A stretch of 22,724 nucleotides of DNA from the NCBI GenBank assembly GCA_023660035.1, contig JAGXOF010000007.1:1-22724 (forward strand). The letters run 5' to 3'. The position numbers and the translations under genes are program-made. Of the stretch, positions 1 to 7,726 are shown one piece after another (position 1 is the stretch's first letter; each line of letters starts with the position of its first letter). This stretch comes from Dehalococcoidia bacterium LH_S1 (GTDB lineage Bacteria > Chloroflexota > Dehalococcoidia > SZUA-161 > SpSt-899). The notes under the pieces were generated by a model. The model did no database searches and had not been told where the DNA came from. It saw only the letters and a program-made list of their open reading frames with translations.

Positions 1-551
1 ACCTTACTTGCCCTGCCACCAGCTACCTCTCTACCGGACTTTTTGGACAGCCTGTGAGGGATTATATAGCATATAACGTCTTCATGATCTCTATGTTCCT
101 GGACGATTTCAAAGCATCAGCCACTCTTAAGAGGCGAAAGGGTTATTGTGTCCAGAAAGCAGTGCTGCTCGTTGCTCTTGGGCGGGTAGTTGGTATTCCC
201 AGCAGGCTTGCTTTTGCAGCGATACGAAATCATAAGTTGCCTGGGCATCTTTACAAAATAACGCGCGGCAATGTTTTGCCCCGCCATGGATACACGCAGT
301 TCTTTCTGGATGGGAGGTGGGTTTCTGTGGCTCCTACCTTCGATTATGCGATCTCTCAGCAAATTAGTGTGCCTGCAGTGGAGTTCGACGGTGTTCACGA
401 TGCATCTCTTCCTGAGATCGACTGTAATGGCAATCCCTTTATTGAATACGTGGAGAAGTTTGGGCCCTGTACAGATTTGCCCCTGGACTGGATAGTGGAA
501 GCAACGTCAAAGGCTTGGGGCTCGGACAAGCGAGCGTGGCTGGATAAGTAG
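1..551 (+). CDS. Transglutaminase-like domain protein, 5' end outside window
   Basis: The reading frame is open from base 3 with no stop, so the gene starts before the window; the GTG at 54 is only an internal possibility. The visible part carries a transglutaminase-like fold pattern. There is a catalytic-type Cys in KGYCVQKAVLLVALGR (codon at 147), followed by GIPSRLAF, then an HGYTQFFLDGRWVSVAPTFD segment holding the expected His and the Trp/Pro-Thr-Phe-Asp region. This is the Cys-His-Asp papain-like arrangement of bacterial transglutaminase-core proteins, which act as peptidases, amidases or cross-linking enzymes. The substrate cannot be told from sequence. No signal peptide can be judged because the N-terminus is missing. 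It is followed 68 bases later by a YihY family membrane protein on the same strand. Family assignment is fairly sure; function is not. Confidence 0.75.
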   Translation, partial: LTCPATSYLSTGLFGQPVRDYIAYNVFMISMFLDDFKASATLKRRKGYCVQKAVLLVALGRVVGIPSRLAFAAIRNHKLPGHLYKITRGNVLPRHGYTQFFLDGRWVSVAPTFDYAISQQISVPAVEFDGVHDASLPEIDCNGNPFIEYVEKFGPCTDLPLDWIVEATSKAWGSDKRAWLDK

Positions 552-557
552 AAGCTA

Positions 558-587
558 TTGACAACGTGAAGGCAAACGTGGTAAAAA
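558..587 (+). promoter_or_regulatory. Candidate promoter for the yihY-htrA pair
   Basis: A perfect -35 hexamer TTGACA (558-563) lies just after the stop codon of the upstream gene. It is followed 18 bases later by TAAAAA (582-587), a four-of-six match to a -10 box. The spacing is acceptable but the -10 is weak, so this is only a candidate for a start of transcription before the YihY gene at 620. Confidence 0.3.
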
Positions 588-619
588 GGCAGAAATGGAG
601 ATAGGGTATTAGGTAGAAG

Positions 620-1600
620 ATGTGGTTTAGGGTAATACAGCAGTGCAGGATAACAACCTTCCTTAAGAATGTGGTCAACGAGTTCTTGGCTGATAACTGT
701 CCTCATCTGGCCGCCTCTATTTCGTATTATGCGCTGCTTTCCATTTTCCCGCTTACATTGGCCCTGGTATCAGTGTTAGGTTTCCTGTCGGTGTCGCCAC
801 AAACTCAAGAGAGAATGATTGAGTCCATTGGTGGTTTCTTGCCTATATCCAGCATTCTTATTACCAGAACTATTGAGGGGGTTGTTGCCTCTCGTGGTGC
901 TGCTGGGGCTATTGGTACTATCGGTCTGTTGTGGGGTGGATCTGCTGTCTTTAACGCTATACGCAAAGCCGTGAATACTGCCTGGGGAATAAAAGAGCCT
1001 CGCAGTTTTCTGGTTGACAGGGGGTTGGAATTCGGTATGATGATCGGGTTAGGGCTACTGTTATTCATTTCCCTTGGCCTCGGCACTACCTTAAGCATTT
1101 TACAGAAATATGACCTTACTATAGCGGGAATCGGTTTCCTGAATGGAGACTTCTTCTGGGATATGTCTGTGACCGCGGTGAGTACGTTACTGGCATTTCT
1201 CACATTTCTCTTCCTCTACAAGGGTATTCCTAACACAGAGGTGCGTTGGGGTGACGTTTGGGGTGGTGCACTGCTGGCGGCAGTAGGCTTCGAGGTAGCA
1301 AAGCAGGTGTTCATCTGGTATACTACTAATTTTGCTCACTATAACCTAATCTATGGATCGATAGGAACTATCATAGCATTGCTCGTATGGATATATATTT
1401 CTGCTCTTATATTGCTCTTTTGTGCGAAAATTACATCCGTATACTCCCGGGGCCGGGCTCGTATCCATGAGGATGAAGTCTACGGCGATATACCCGAGAT
1501 GGGATATCGTTTTCGGGTGCGCAATTTGCTCGCTCGATTTATGCCTGCCAGCAATGGTCTTCGGTCTAAGTCTGTGACTCATAAGCCTGAGAAAAGGTAA
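620..1600 (+). CDS. YihY/BrkB family inner-membrane protein
   Basis: This 326-residue protein has about six hydrophobic segments and the family's hallmark near the N-terminus, AASISYYALLSIFPLTLAL, typical of the YihY/virulence factor BrkB family. Further matching blocks are LLWGGSAVFNAIRKAVNTAW, the YKGIPNTEVRWGDVWGGAL loop, and a closing helix pair around IYGSIGTIIALLVWIYISAL. The last 60 or so residues are a charged cytoplasmic tail. The family was once miscalled RNase BN. Its real role is still uncertain, with transport or envelope functions proposed. The start at 620 has only a weak AGGTAG ribosome site, but the next in-frame Met would cut off part of the conserved N-terminal region. The gene sits 20 bases before the htrA gene, so the two are probably co-transcribed. 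Confidence 0.85.
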   Translation: MWFRVIQQCRITTFLKNVVNEFLADNCPHLAASISYYALLSIFPLTLALVSVLGFLSVSPQTQERMIESIGGFLPISSILITRTIEGVVASRGAAGAIGTIGLLWGGSAVFNAIRKAVNTAWGIKEPRSFLVDRGLEFGMMIGLGLLLFISLGLGTTLSILQKYDLTIAGIGFLNGDFFWDMSVTAVSTLLAFLTFLFLYKGIPNTEVRWGDVWGGALLAAVGFEVAKQVFIWYTTNFAHYNLIYGSIGTIIALLVWIYISALILLFCAKITSVYSRGRARIHEDEVYGDIPEMGYRFRVRNLLARFMPASNGLRSKSVTHKPEKR

Positions 1601-1620
1601 TCTTCCCAAAGGAGGCTATT

Positions 1621-2730
1621 ATGAGACGTTCTTATCACTATTTGGTGATAGTTTTGGTGATGCTTATGGTTTCCGCGGCATTTGCAGCATGCATAGGAGA
1701 TCCCCAGGCAAACAAGAGCAATACCAACTCAAATCCGACTTCTAAGCCATCCGAGATAAGCAATGAAGGCTCTTCACTTGCCTTGGAGCTCTCGGAGGAT
1801 ATTGCTGATATAGTGGGAAAGGTTAAGCCTGCAGTTATCTTTATTTCGGCAACGGTGCAAACGGAGTCGTTCTTTGGTGAGCCAATGAGCAGTACCAGCT
1901 CTGGCTCAGGAGTGATAATTGATCCGGCAGGCTATGCTGTTACCAACAACCATGTAGTGGAAAATGCTAACAAGATAGAAGTGACTCTTCCTGAGTTTCA
2001 AGAAAGTTTTGATGCTGAGGTGGTGGGGACAGATCCGCTGACAGATATCGCTGTTATCAAGCTTAAGGGAGATAGCTTCCCTTCTGCTTCCTTTGGTGAT
2101 GCATCGGAGGTGCTGCCCGGAAACCTGGTTATAGCCATTGGCAATCCACTGGCGCTCGAAGGTGGCTCCACGATAACCATGGGAGTGGTGAGTAACACCC
2201 AGCGTTCGTTTAATATAGGGAACTCCACATTCTACGATGTAATTCAGACCGATGCTGCGATTAACCCCGGCAACAGCGGTGGACCGCTTGTGAATCTCGA
2301 GGGTAAGATAATCGGTATAAATACGTTCATAGCGGGCAGCGCTCAGAATATCGGGTTCGCTGTGAGCGCTAATACTGCACAGCCCGTGTATGAAGATCTG
2401 GCGAGTTCTCCCCATCGTGTGATACGTCCCTGGCTCGGTGTTTCCCTGGCGGATGTAATCCCGGAAGTGGCCCCACAACAGGGGCTGTTCAAGAAGAGCG
2501 GGGTATTTGTTGGATACGTGAAGGAAGAGAGCCCAGCGGATGAAACCGGCATCAAAAAAGGAGATGTAATTACCGGATTTAAGGGGCAAGAAATCACCGG
2601 CGTTACACAGTTCTTAAAGCTCCTGTGGCGAGGTCATGAGCCAGGAGAAAAGGTAGATATCACATTCTGGCGGGGCAAGGACCAACATACTGTAACAGTG
2701 AAACTCGGAGAAAGACCTGAGAACCAGTAG
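1621..2730 (+). CDS. HtrA/DegP-type trypsin-like serine protease with PDZ domain (probable lipoprotein)
   Basis: The 369-residue protein opens with a charged MRRS stretch and a hydrophobic helix ending in FAAC (Cys24). This fits a lipoprotein signal, although Phe at -3 is not the commonest lipobox residue. A Ser/Asn/Pro-rich linker follows, then an S1C protease domain with the full triad: His111 in TNNHVVEN, Asp142 in DPLTDIAVIKL and Ser219 in NPGNSGGPL. A single PDZ domain starts near RPWLGVSLADV (about residue 270) and includes SGVFVGYVKEESPADETGIKKGD. Proteins of this kind degrade or refold damaged envelope proteins outside the membrane. A strong GGAGG at 1611-1615 fixes the ATG at 1621. 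The stop codon lies only 12 bases from the stop of the opposing ileS gene. Confidence 0.93.
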   Translation: MRRSYHYLVIVLVMLMVSAAFAACIGDPQANKSNTNSNPTSKPSEISNEGSSLALELSEDIADIVGKVKPAVIFISATVQTESFFGEPMSSTSSGSGVIIDPAGYAVTNNHVVENANKIEVTLPEFQESFDAEVVGTDPLTDIAVIKLKGDSFPSASFGDASEVLPGNLVIAIGNPLALEGGSTITMGVVSNTQRSFNIGNSTFYDVIQTDAAINPGNSGGPLVNLEGKIIGINTFIAGSAQNIGFAVSANTAQPVYEDLASSPHRVIRPWLGVSLADVIPEVAPQQGLFKKSGVFVGYVKEESPADETGIKKGDVITGFKGQEITGVTQFLKLLWRGHEPGEKVDITFWRGKDQHTVTVKLGERPENQ

Positions 2731-2742
2731 TGATGAGATGAG

Positions 2743-5700
2743 TCATTTCTTCACTGCTAGTGTGACATTATTGCCGTCGATGTTGTGGGTTTCTGTGTAA
2801 GATCCTGGCGGAGGCTCATCTTCGACGAGCTCTTTGGAGAGGGTTTCCTGGCTGACATAAGTTGAGAAATTCCCAATCACCCTCTGTACAGTTTCTCCAC
2901 CTTTGTAGTAGGTTTCGATGTAGTCAGCTATGTCAAAGCCGGCTGAGCGGCGCATGGTCTGCAGCCGATGTACCAGTTCCCGGACCAGGCCTTCATCAGC
3001 CAGCTCTGGCGAGATTTGGGTGGGCACTCCGACGGCGTACTCTCCTTCTTCAGTCACGGAATAGTCTGGCTTGCTCGTCGTTGAAACCAGTATTTCGTCA
3101 GGCTGAAGTACGTACCCGTTGACCTCGATTTCTTTGCCGGACTTAACCTTGGATGCTACTTCATCCTGAGGAAGACTGGAAAGAGCTGCGGATATCTGGG
3201 GGAGTTCTTTTCCGTACCTGGGCCCCAACAAGGGCAGGTTGGGCTTGACTTCGAAATCCACCAGTTCGTTTTCGTTGGTTGTTATGACCAACTCCTTTAC
3301 ATTCAGTTCCTCTAGTATCTGATGTTTCAACCTTTCGAGGCTTCTGGTTTCGGAATTTGCCCTGACTTTGACTATCGCCTCTGCAAGGGGTTGGCGCACC
3401 TTGATTTCGGCTTTGCTCCGGGCGGAACGGCCAAGGCTGGCCACCTTCATGGTCAGCTTGGTATCGGCCGATAGCTCCTCATCGATTTCGGCACCGTTGG
3501 CTGTGGGGAAGTCGGATAGGTGCACGCTTTGCGCTGCCTCAGGGAAATAGGATATTACCAGGTTCTGATAGATCTCCTCGGCGATAAAGGGAGTAAGGGG
3601 CGCAAGCAACTTGGCAATAGTGGTTAAACACTCGTAGAGCGTTATATGAGCCGATTGTTTATCGGTGTCGTTTTCACTCTTCCAGAAACGGCGGCGGCTC
3701 CTTCTGATATACCAGTTGGAAAGGTCATCCACGAAGCTTTCGATTCTTCTGCCTGCGCTTGTCGCGTCATAGTTACCCAGTGACTCGGTAACTGCCTGAA
3801 TGACTCGATTCAACTCGGAGATAATCCAGCGGTCCAGTTCCGGACGCTGCTCCGGGGCTTTTGCCTCTCGAGGGTCGAACTTGTCGATATTGGCATATAT
3901 GACAAAGAACGAATAGGTATTCCACAGCGTCATAAGGAAACGACGCAGCCCGTCTGCGATAAATTCGGGAGCAAAGCGATATACATTGCCTGCAGGTGCG
4001 GAGGTTATTAAGTACCATCTGAGTGCATCAGCCCCATAGTTGTTGATTATCTCCCATGGTTCAATCACATTACCTCTGGATTTGCTCATTTTCTCGCCAT
4101 TGGCATCGAGCACATGCCCAAGGCAAATCACATTCCGGTAGCAATGCTGCCCAAAGAGGGCTACTGAAAGGGCATGAAGGCTGTAGAACCAGCCTCTTGT
4201 CTGATCAACGGCCTCGCAGATATAGTCAGCAGGAAAACGTCCGCTTCCCTCAAGGCTCTTATTCTCGAAAGGATAGTGCCACTGTGCAAAGGGCATGGCG
4301 CCGGAATCGAACCAGCAATCGATGACGTCCGGGACGCGTTCCATTTTTTCTCCGCACTTTGGGCATGTCAGGATTACCTGGTCGACATAAGGACGGTGCA
4401 AATCAGATGGCTCGTCTCCCCCTGAGAGCTGTCTAAGCTCTTCGAAACTGCCAATGCATTCCTGATGCCCGCAGTTTGCACATTGCCAAATAGGCAGTGG
4501 AGTCCCCCAGTACCTCTCACGGGAGAATGCCCAATCCACATTGTTGCGCAGCCAATCGCCGAACCGCCCACGCTTTATGTGTTCCGGATACCAATTTATT
4601 CTGTCATTAGATTCTATTAGCTCATCCCTTTTGTCTGTGGTCTTTATGTACCAGGATGGTTTGGCATAATAGATCAGCGGGGTATCGCACCGCCAGCAGA
4701 ATGGGTATGTGTGCTTAATGGTTTCTTTGCGAAACAGGAGCTGGCGTGATTCCAGGTCATCCATGATGAAGGGATCAGCATTCTTGACGAACTTGCCTTG
4801 CCATTCCCCACCGGGGAGTCTAACATGTCCGTCCAGGTCTACAGTGTGAACGACGGGAAGGCTTTCTTGTTCCCCGAGTTCATAGTCTTCCTGCCCATAG
4901 GCAGGAGCGATGTGCACTATGCCGGTACCTTCGTCCATGGAAACGAAGTCCGCCGGGCGAACCCTATTGCCTGGCTGACCCAGTTCTCTGTTATTGACCA
5001 CAAACTCCTGCCTGGGTTCGTAGAGACGGTCATAATAAAGACCTACCAGGTCGCTACCTGAGAACCTTTCCAGTATCCCCCAATTACCGTTGCCCAGAGC
5101 CTTTTCCATCAGGGATTCGGCGAGTATGACTCTCTCCGATAATCCTTCCTGAGAGTGGGTTTGCACCAAAGCGTAGGCCTCCTTGGGATTGATTGCTAAA
5201 GCTACATTGGCTGTTAGTGTCCAGGGGGTGGTGGTCCATACCAGGAATGACGGTCTTTCCGCCTTCCATTGTGAACCATCCCAGCCAAGCTTTCCCAATG
5301 CATCCTTATTCTGTGCAGGCTGAGCCCGTTGGCTGAGGCGGAAGAGGATGTAGACCGACGGGTCTGGCGTATCCTCTTTATACCCCTGTGCGACCTCGTG
5401 AGAGGAAAGGGAAGTGCCGCAGCGGGGGCAGTGTGGGGTTACCCGATACCCTTTGTATATCAGCCCTTGTTCCCATAGCCTCTTTATGGCCCACCAGCAG
5501 GACTCGACGTAGTCCATATCCAGTGTCTTGTAAGGATTATCCAGGTCGATCCAGAACCCAATGCGTTCAGTCAGTCTGTTCCATTCCCCGATGTGCTGCA
5601 GGACTCTGTGGCGGCATTTCTCATTGAACTCACGTATCCCGTAGTCCTCGATATCCTTTTTTGAGGAGAAGCCAAGCTCCTCTTCAACTTCAAGCTCTAC

Positions 5701-5973
5701 CGGTAGCCCATGGGTATCCCATCCGGCTTTTCGGGGAGCGTGAAAGCCCTTCATCGACTTGTAGCGAGGGAAGATATCCTTAAACACACGTGAAAGCACG
5801 TGATGTATTCCGGGGTCAGCATTTACTGTCGGTGGTCCTTCATAAAGCATGAAGGAAGGCCCATTCGAACGTTGTTCCACGCTTTTCCGGAAAACCCGCT
5901 CTTCATTCCAAAAAGCGAGGACCCTCTCCTCAAGGTCGGGGAAATTTGGTTTGCCGGTTATTGGCCGAAACAT
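2743..5973 (-). CDS. ileS: Isoleucyl-tRNA synthetase, IleRS2 type with GXHH signature
   Basis: This class Ia synthetase of 1076 residues charges tRNA-Ile. The Rossmann-fold signature reads YEGPPTVNADPGIHHVL (residues 44-60), so the usual HXGH is here GIHH (55-58). The second signature, GEKMSKSRGNV, is canonical. The editing domain (WTTTPWTLTANVALAI) and the tRNA-binding C-terminal part are present. Cys pairs occur at CPRCG (twice-type motifs CPRCG and CPKCG), CWRC and CANC, consistent with zinc sites. Length and motifs such as GWDTHGLPVELEVE place it in the IleRS2 clade, which is related to the eukaryotic enzyme and naturally less sensitive to mupirocin. A GAGGGAG ribosome site precedes the ATG. 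No T-box leader fits in the 81-base gap to jag, so it is probably expressed from the upstream cluster. Confidence 0.97.
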   Translation of the reverse strand: MFRPITGKPNFPDLEERVLAFWNEERVFRKSVEQRSNGPSFMLYEGPPTVNADPGIHHVLSRVFKDIFPRYKSMKGFHAPRKAGWDTHGLPVELEVEEELGFSSKKDIEDYGIREFNEKCRHRVLQHIGEWNRLTERIGFWIDLDNPYKTLDMDYVESCWWAIKRLWEQGLIYKGYRVTPHCPRCGTSLSSHEVAQGYKEDTPDPSVYILFRLSQRAQPAQNKDALGKLGWDGSQWKAERPSFLVWTTTPWTLTANVALAINPKEAYALVQTHSQEGLSERVILAESLMEKALGNGNWGILERFSGSDLVGLYYDRLYEPRQEFVVNNRELGQPGNRVRPADFVSMDEGTGIVHIAPAYGQEDYELGEQESLPVVHTVDLDGHVRLPGGEWQGKFVKNADPFIMDDLESRQLLFRKETIKHTYPFCWRCDTPLIYYAKPSWYIKTTDKRDELIESNDRINWYPEHIKRGRFGDWLRNNVDWAFSRERYWGTPLPIWQCANCGHQECIGSFEELRQLSGGDEPSDLHRPYVDQVILTCPKCGEKMERVPDVIDCWFDSGAMPFAQWHYPFENKSLEGSGRFPADYICEAVDQTRGWFYSLHALSVALFGQHCYRNVICLGHVLDANGEKMSKSRGNVIEPWEIINNYGADALRWYLITSAPAGNVYRFAPEFIADGLRRFLMTLWNTYSFFVIYANIDKFDPREAKAPEQRPELDRWIISELNRVIQAVTESLGNYDATSAGRRIESFVDDLSNWYIRRSRRRFWKSENDTDKQSAHITLYECLTTIAKLLAPLTPFIAEEIYQNLVISYFPEAAQSVHLSDFPTANGAEIDEELSADTKLTMKVASLGRSARSKAEIKVRQPLAEAIVKVRANSETRSLERLKHQILEELNVKELVITTNENELVDFEVKPNLPLLGPRYGKELPQISAALSSLPQDEVASKVKSGKEIEVNGYVLQPDEILVSTTSKPDYSVTEEGEYAVGVPTQISPELADEGLVRELVHRLQTMRRSAGFDIADYIETYYKGGETVQRVIGNFSTYVSQETLSKELVEDEPPPGSYTETHNIDGNNVTLAVKK

Positions 5974-6054
5974 TTAACTCCCTCTTTATATCTATTGGGC
6001 ACTTGTTGATTTATCCTTGACAGGCCAAATACGGATTAAAATACGCGCCAAGGA

Positions 6055-6729
6055 CTATTTCTGTGGATGAATAACAAGCTTGCGCCTGTCGCCGAATCCC
6101 ATGCTTTTTGTGGCGACCTCCGGGTCATCCGCGAGTGCCAGGTGAACTACCCGTCGCTCCACAGCTGGCATGGGCTCTAGGGTGGTAGATCGCCCTGATG
6201 ATTTTACCAGTTCGGCTGCATTGGAAGCGAGGTTTTTCAATTCCTCGCTTCGCCTCTTTTTGTAACCTGCGACATCAATGGAAACCCTGACTTTGCTAGC
6301 GAGTTCTCGACTCAGGATGGAGTTCATTATATGTTGAAGGGCGGAGATGGATTGTCCCCGGCGCCCTATAAGAATACCCAGATCTCCATTGCTTATGTCG
6401 ATATTTATAGCAGGATTATCGTCGGGTTCCGTTGCTTGAACTGTCGCTTCTATCTCCATCAGGGATAGAAGCTTTTCCACCACCTCTTTGGCTCTGGCAG
6501 TAAGGTCCACAGACCCTTCCGCTGAGTCATTGTCGTCATGGTCATCTGGAGGGGAATTTGATAAAGGCGTTAGTCTTACCCTTGCTTCCTTTCCTCCGAA
6601 TCCCAACAAGCCCCTTCTCCCTTCCTGCAGCACCTCTACATCTACTTCAGCACGGCTGAGTCCTAACTCACTGAGGGCAGATTCAATCGCTTCTTCCACA
6701 GTTTTTCCGCTTACCTCGAGACCTCCCAT
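6055..6729 (-). CDS. jag: Jag/KhpB RNA-binding protein (Jag_N, KH, R3H domains)
   Basis: With the preferred start the protein has 224 residues. Its order of domains is standard for Jag (also KhpB/EloR). A Jag_N domain (GGLEVSGKTVEEAIESAL, ending in GRRGLLGFGGKEARVRL) is followed by an acidic linker and a type II KH domain with the GRRG loop (DLGILIGRRGQSISALQHI). The last part is an R3H domain with the Arg-x3-His motif (ERRVVHLAL). The family binds RNA and influences cell-wall synthesis and division in Firmicutes; its usual place, as here, is just after yidC. I chose the ATG at 6729 because GGAGG lies eight bases upstream and Jag_N begins there. The longer frame from 6780 has no ribosome site and starts inside a palindromic repeat. 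Confidence 0.93.
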   Translation of the reverse strand: MGGLEVSGKTVEEAIESALSELGLSRAEVDVEVLQEGRRGLLGFGGKEARVRLTPLSNSPPDDHDDNDSAEGSVDLTARAKEVVEKLLSLMEIEATVQATEPDDNPAINIDISNGDLGILIGRRGQSISALQHIMNSILSRELASKVRVSIDVAGYKKRRSEELKNLASNAAELVKSSGRSTTLEPMPAVERRVVHLALADDPEVATKSMGFGDRRKLVIHPQK

Positions 6730-6737
6730 TCTCAGAA

Positions 6738-6742
6738 CCTCC
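6738..6742 (-). promoter_or_regulatory. Ribosome binding site fixing the jag start
   Basis: GGAGG on the minus strand stands eight bases before the ATG at 6729. It supports this start over the upstream ATG at 6780, which would add 17 residues not typical of Jag_N. Confidence 0.7.
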
Positions 6743-6777
6743 ATCTGGTTTATTATTTCTGGTAACCGTTTATTTCC

Positions 6778-6845
6778 CATGTCATGCTGAATTCATTTCA
6801 GCATCTCTGCACTTGGAGATTTCGAAACAAGTTCGGAATGACATG
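6778..6845. repeat. 68-bp imperfect palindrome between yidC and jag
   Basis: Two 30-base arms (6778-6807 and 6816-6845) are inverted relative to each other, matching at 22 of 30 positions around an eight-base loop. The outermost eight bases on each side (CATGTCAT / ATGACATG) pair perfectly. No T-run follows on the minus strand, so it is not a standard terminator. It resembles, from memory, widespread short palindromic intergenic repeats of the GTCATxCTGAAC...TTTCAG type found in many bacterial genomes. It may stabilise or process the yidC-jag transcript. Confidence 0.7.
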
Positions 6846-6853
6846 ACGAACGG

Positions 6854-7714
6854 TTATTTTTTCTTCTTGGATTTTGTTTCCTTGGTTGGTTTGTCTTGGA
6901 GTGATCCTTCTATGACCTTCGAATCTTGCTTTTGAGTTCCCGTCTCTCTTGACGCTTGACTGGCGTTACCAGCGGTGGCCCTAGATGGCAGAAAGCTGGC
7001 CAGACCTCCCCAGTCCCCCATAACAAAGTATTGTACGATCATGCGGAAAATGTTCATAACGACGATGTAGAGTGCCAAGCCACTTGGCAAATATATAAAG
7101 ATAAAACCAATCATTATAGGCATGAGCCATTGCATTGTGCTCTGCATCTGTTGTTGTTTGGGGTCCGTTGCGCTGGAAGAGCTCGATGTGGTCATCTTTT
7201 GTGAAATCCACATTGTAGCCATCACCAGGATCGCCAGCGGGAAATTGGCTGAGCCCAGATCCATCCATAGGAAGTGATTTTCCGGTGGGATAGCTTCTTG
7301 AATAAATGACCAGGAGTAAAGATGCTGAGACAATCCCAAGAGGGCCTCTGGCGTCTTGGACAATGCCTGTATTACTGCCTGGTAGAGGGCTATCCATATG
7401 GGAAACTGGATCAGCATGGGAAAGAGGCATCCCATCGGGTTCATACCCGCCTCTTTATATAGTTTCATTGTCTCCTGTTGAAGTTTTTGTTTATCCTTGC
7501 CGTATTTCTTTTGCAGCTCTTGCATCTTGGGCTGTATTTGCTGCATTGCTACAGTAGACCGTGTTTGCTTCAAGGTCAGGGGGAGGATGATGAAGTTAAC
7601 GATGATCGTAAGAAATATAATAGCCAGACCAAAATTGTCCCAGAAAACGTGGGACAGGATCATAAGGCCATTTATTATAGGCTCGAGGAGTATTGTATTC
7701 CAGAGTTCAATCAA
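6854..7714 (-). CDS. yidC: YidC/Oxa1 family membrane protein insertase
   Basis: YidC inserts and folds membrane proteins, alone or with SecYEG. F0 subunits a and c, encoded further along this window, are classic clients. The 286-residue form lacks the large periplasmic domain of proteobacterial YidC, as in monoderm bacteria. Five hydrophobic segments are visible, including the conserved TM1 and following loop LPLTLKQTRSTVAMQQIQPK with its groove Arg, then GCLFPMLIQFPIWIALYQAV, and a final pair around LPSGLALYIVV. The tail is lysine-rich (KETKSKKKK), typical of forms that bind ribosomes. The start is TTG at 7714, twelve bases after the upstream stop. No ATG lies between that stop and TTG, and the first internal Met would remove the conserved N-terminal helix. 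It lies between the propeller lipoprotein gene and jag. Confidence 0.95.
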   Translation of the reverse strand: MIELWNTILLEPIINGLMILSHVFWDNFGLAIIFLTIIVNFIILPLTLKQTRSTVAMQQIQPKMQELQKKYGKDKQKLQQETMKLYKEAGMNPMGCLFPMLIQFPIWIALYQAVIQALSKTPEALLGLSQHLYSWSFIQEAIPPENHFLWMDLGSANFPLAILVMATMWISQKMTTSSSSSATDPKQQQMQSTMQWLMPIMIGFIFIYLPSGLALYIVVMNIFRMIVQYFVMGDWGGLASFLPSRATAGNASQASRETGTQKQDSKVIEGSLQDKPTKETKSKKKK

Positions 7715-7726
7715 GGTATGCCCCGC

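Noticed and set aside
1906..2589. A 227-codon open frame on the minus strand inside htrA
   Set aside because: It lies wholly antisense to a gene with an intact catalytic triad, shows no family motif and has a composition expected of a shadow frame.
6018..6045. TTGACA followed by an AT-rich stretch on the plus strand between ileS and jag
   Set aside because: It would drive transcription antisense into jag, the -10 is poor, and no plus-strand gene follows.
5974..6054. T-box riboswitch before ileS
   Set aside because: The 81-base gap is too short, and no T-box consensus sequence or specifier stem could be recognised.
6981..7430. A 149-codon minus-strand frame overlapping yidC
   Set aside because: It is in a different frame of the same strand as a well-conserved YidC and has no family resemblance.
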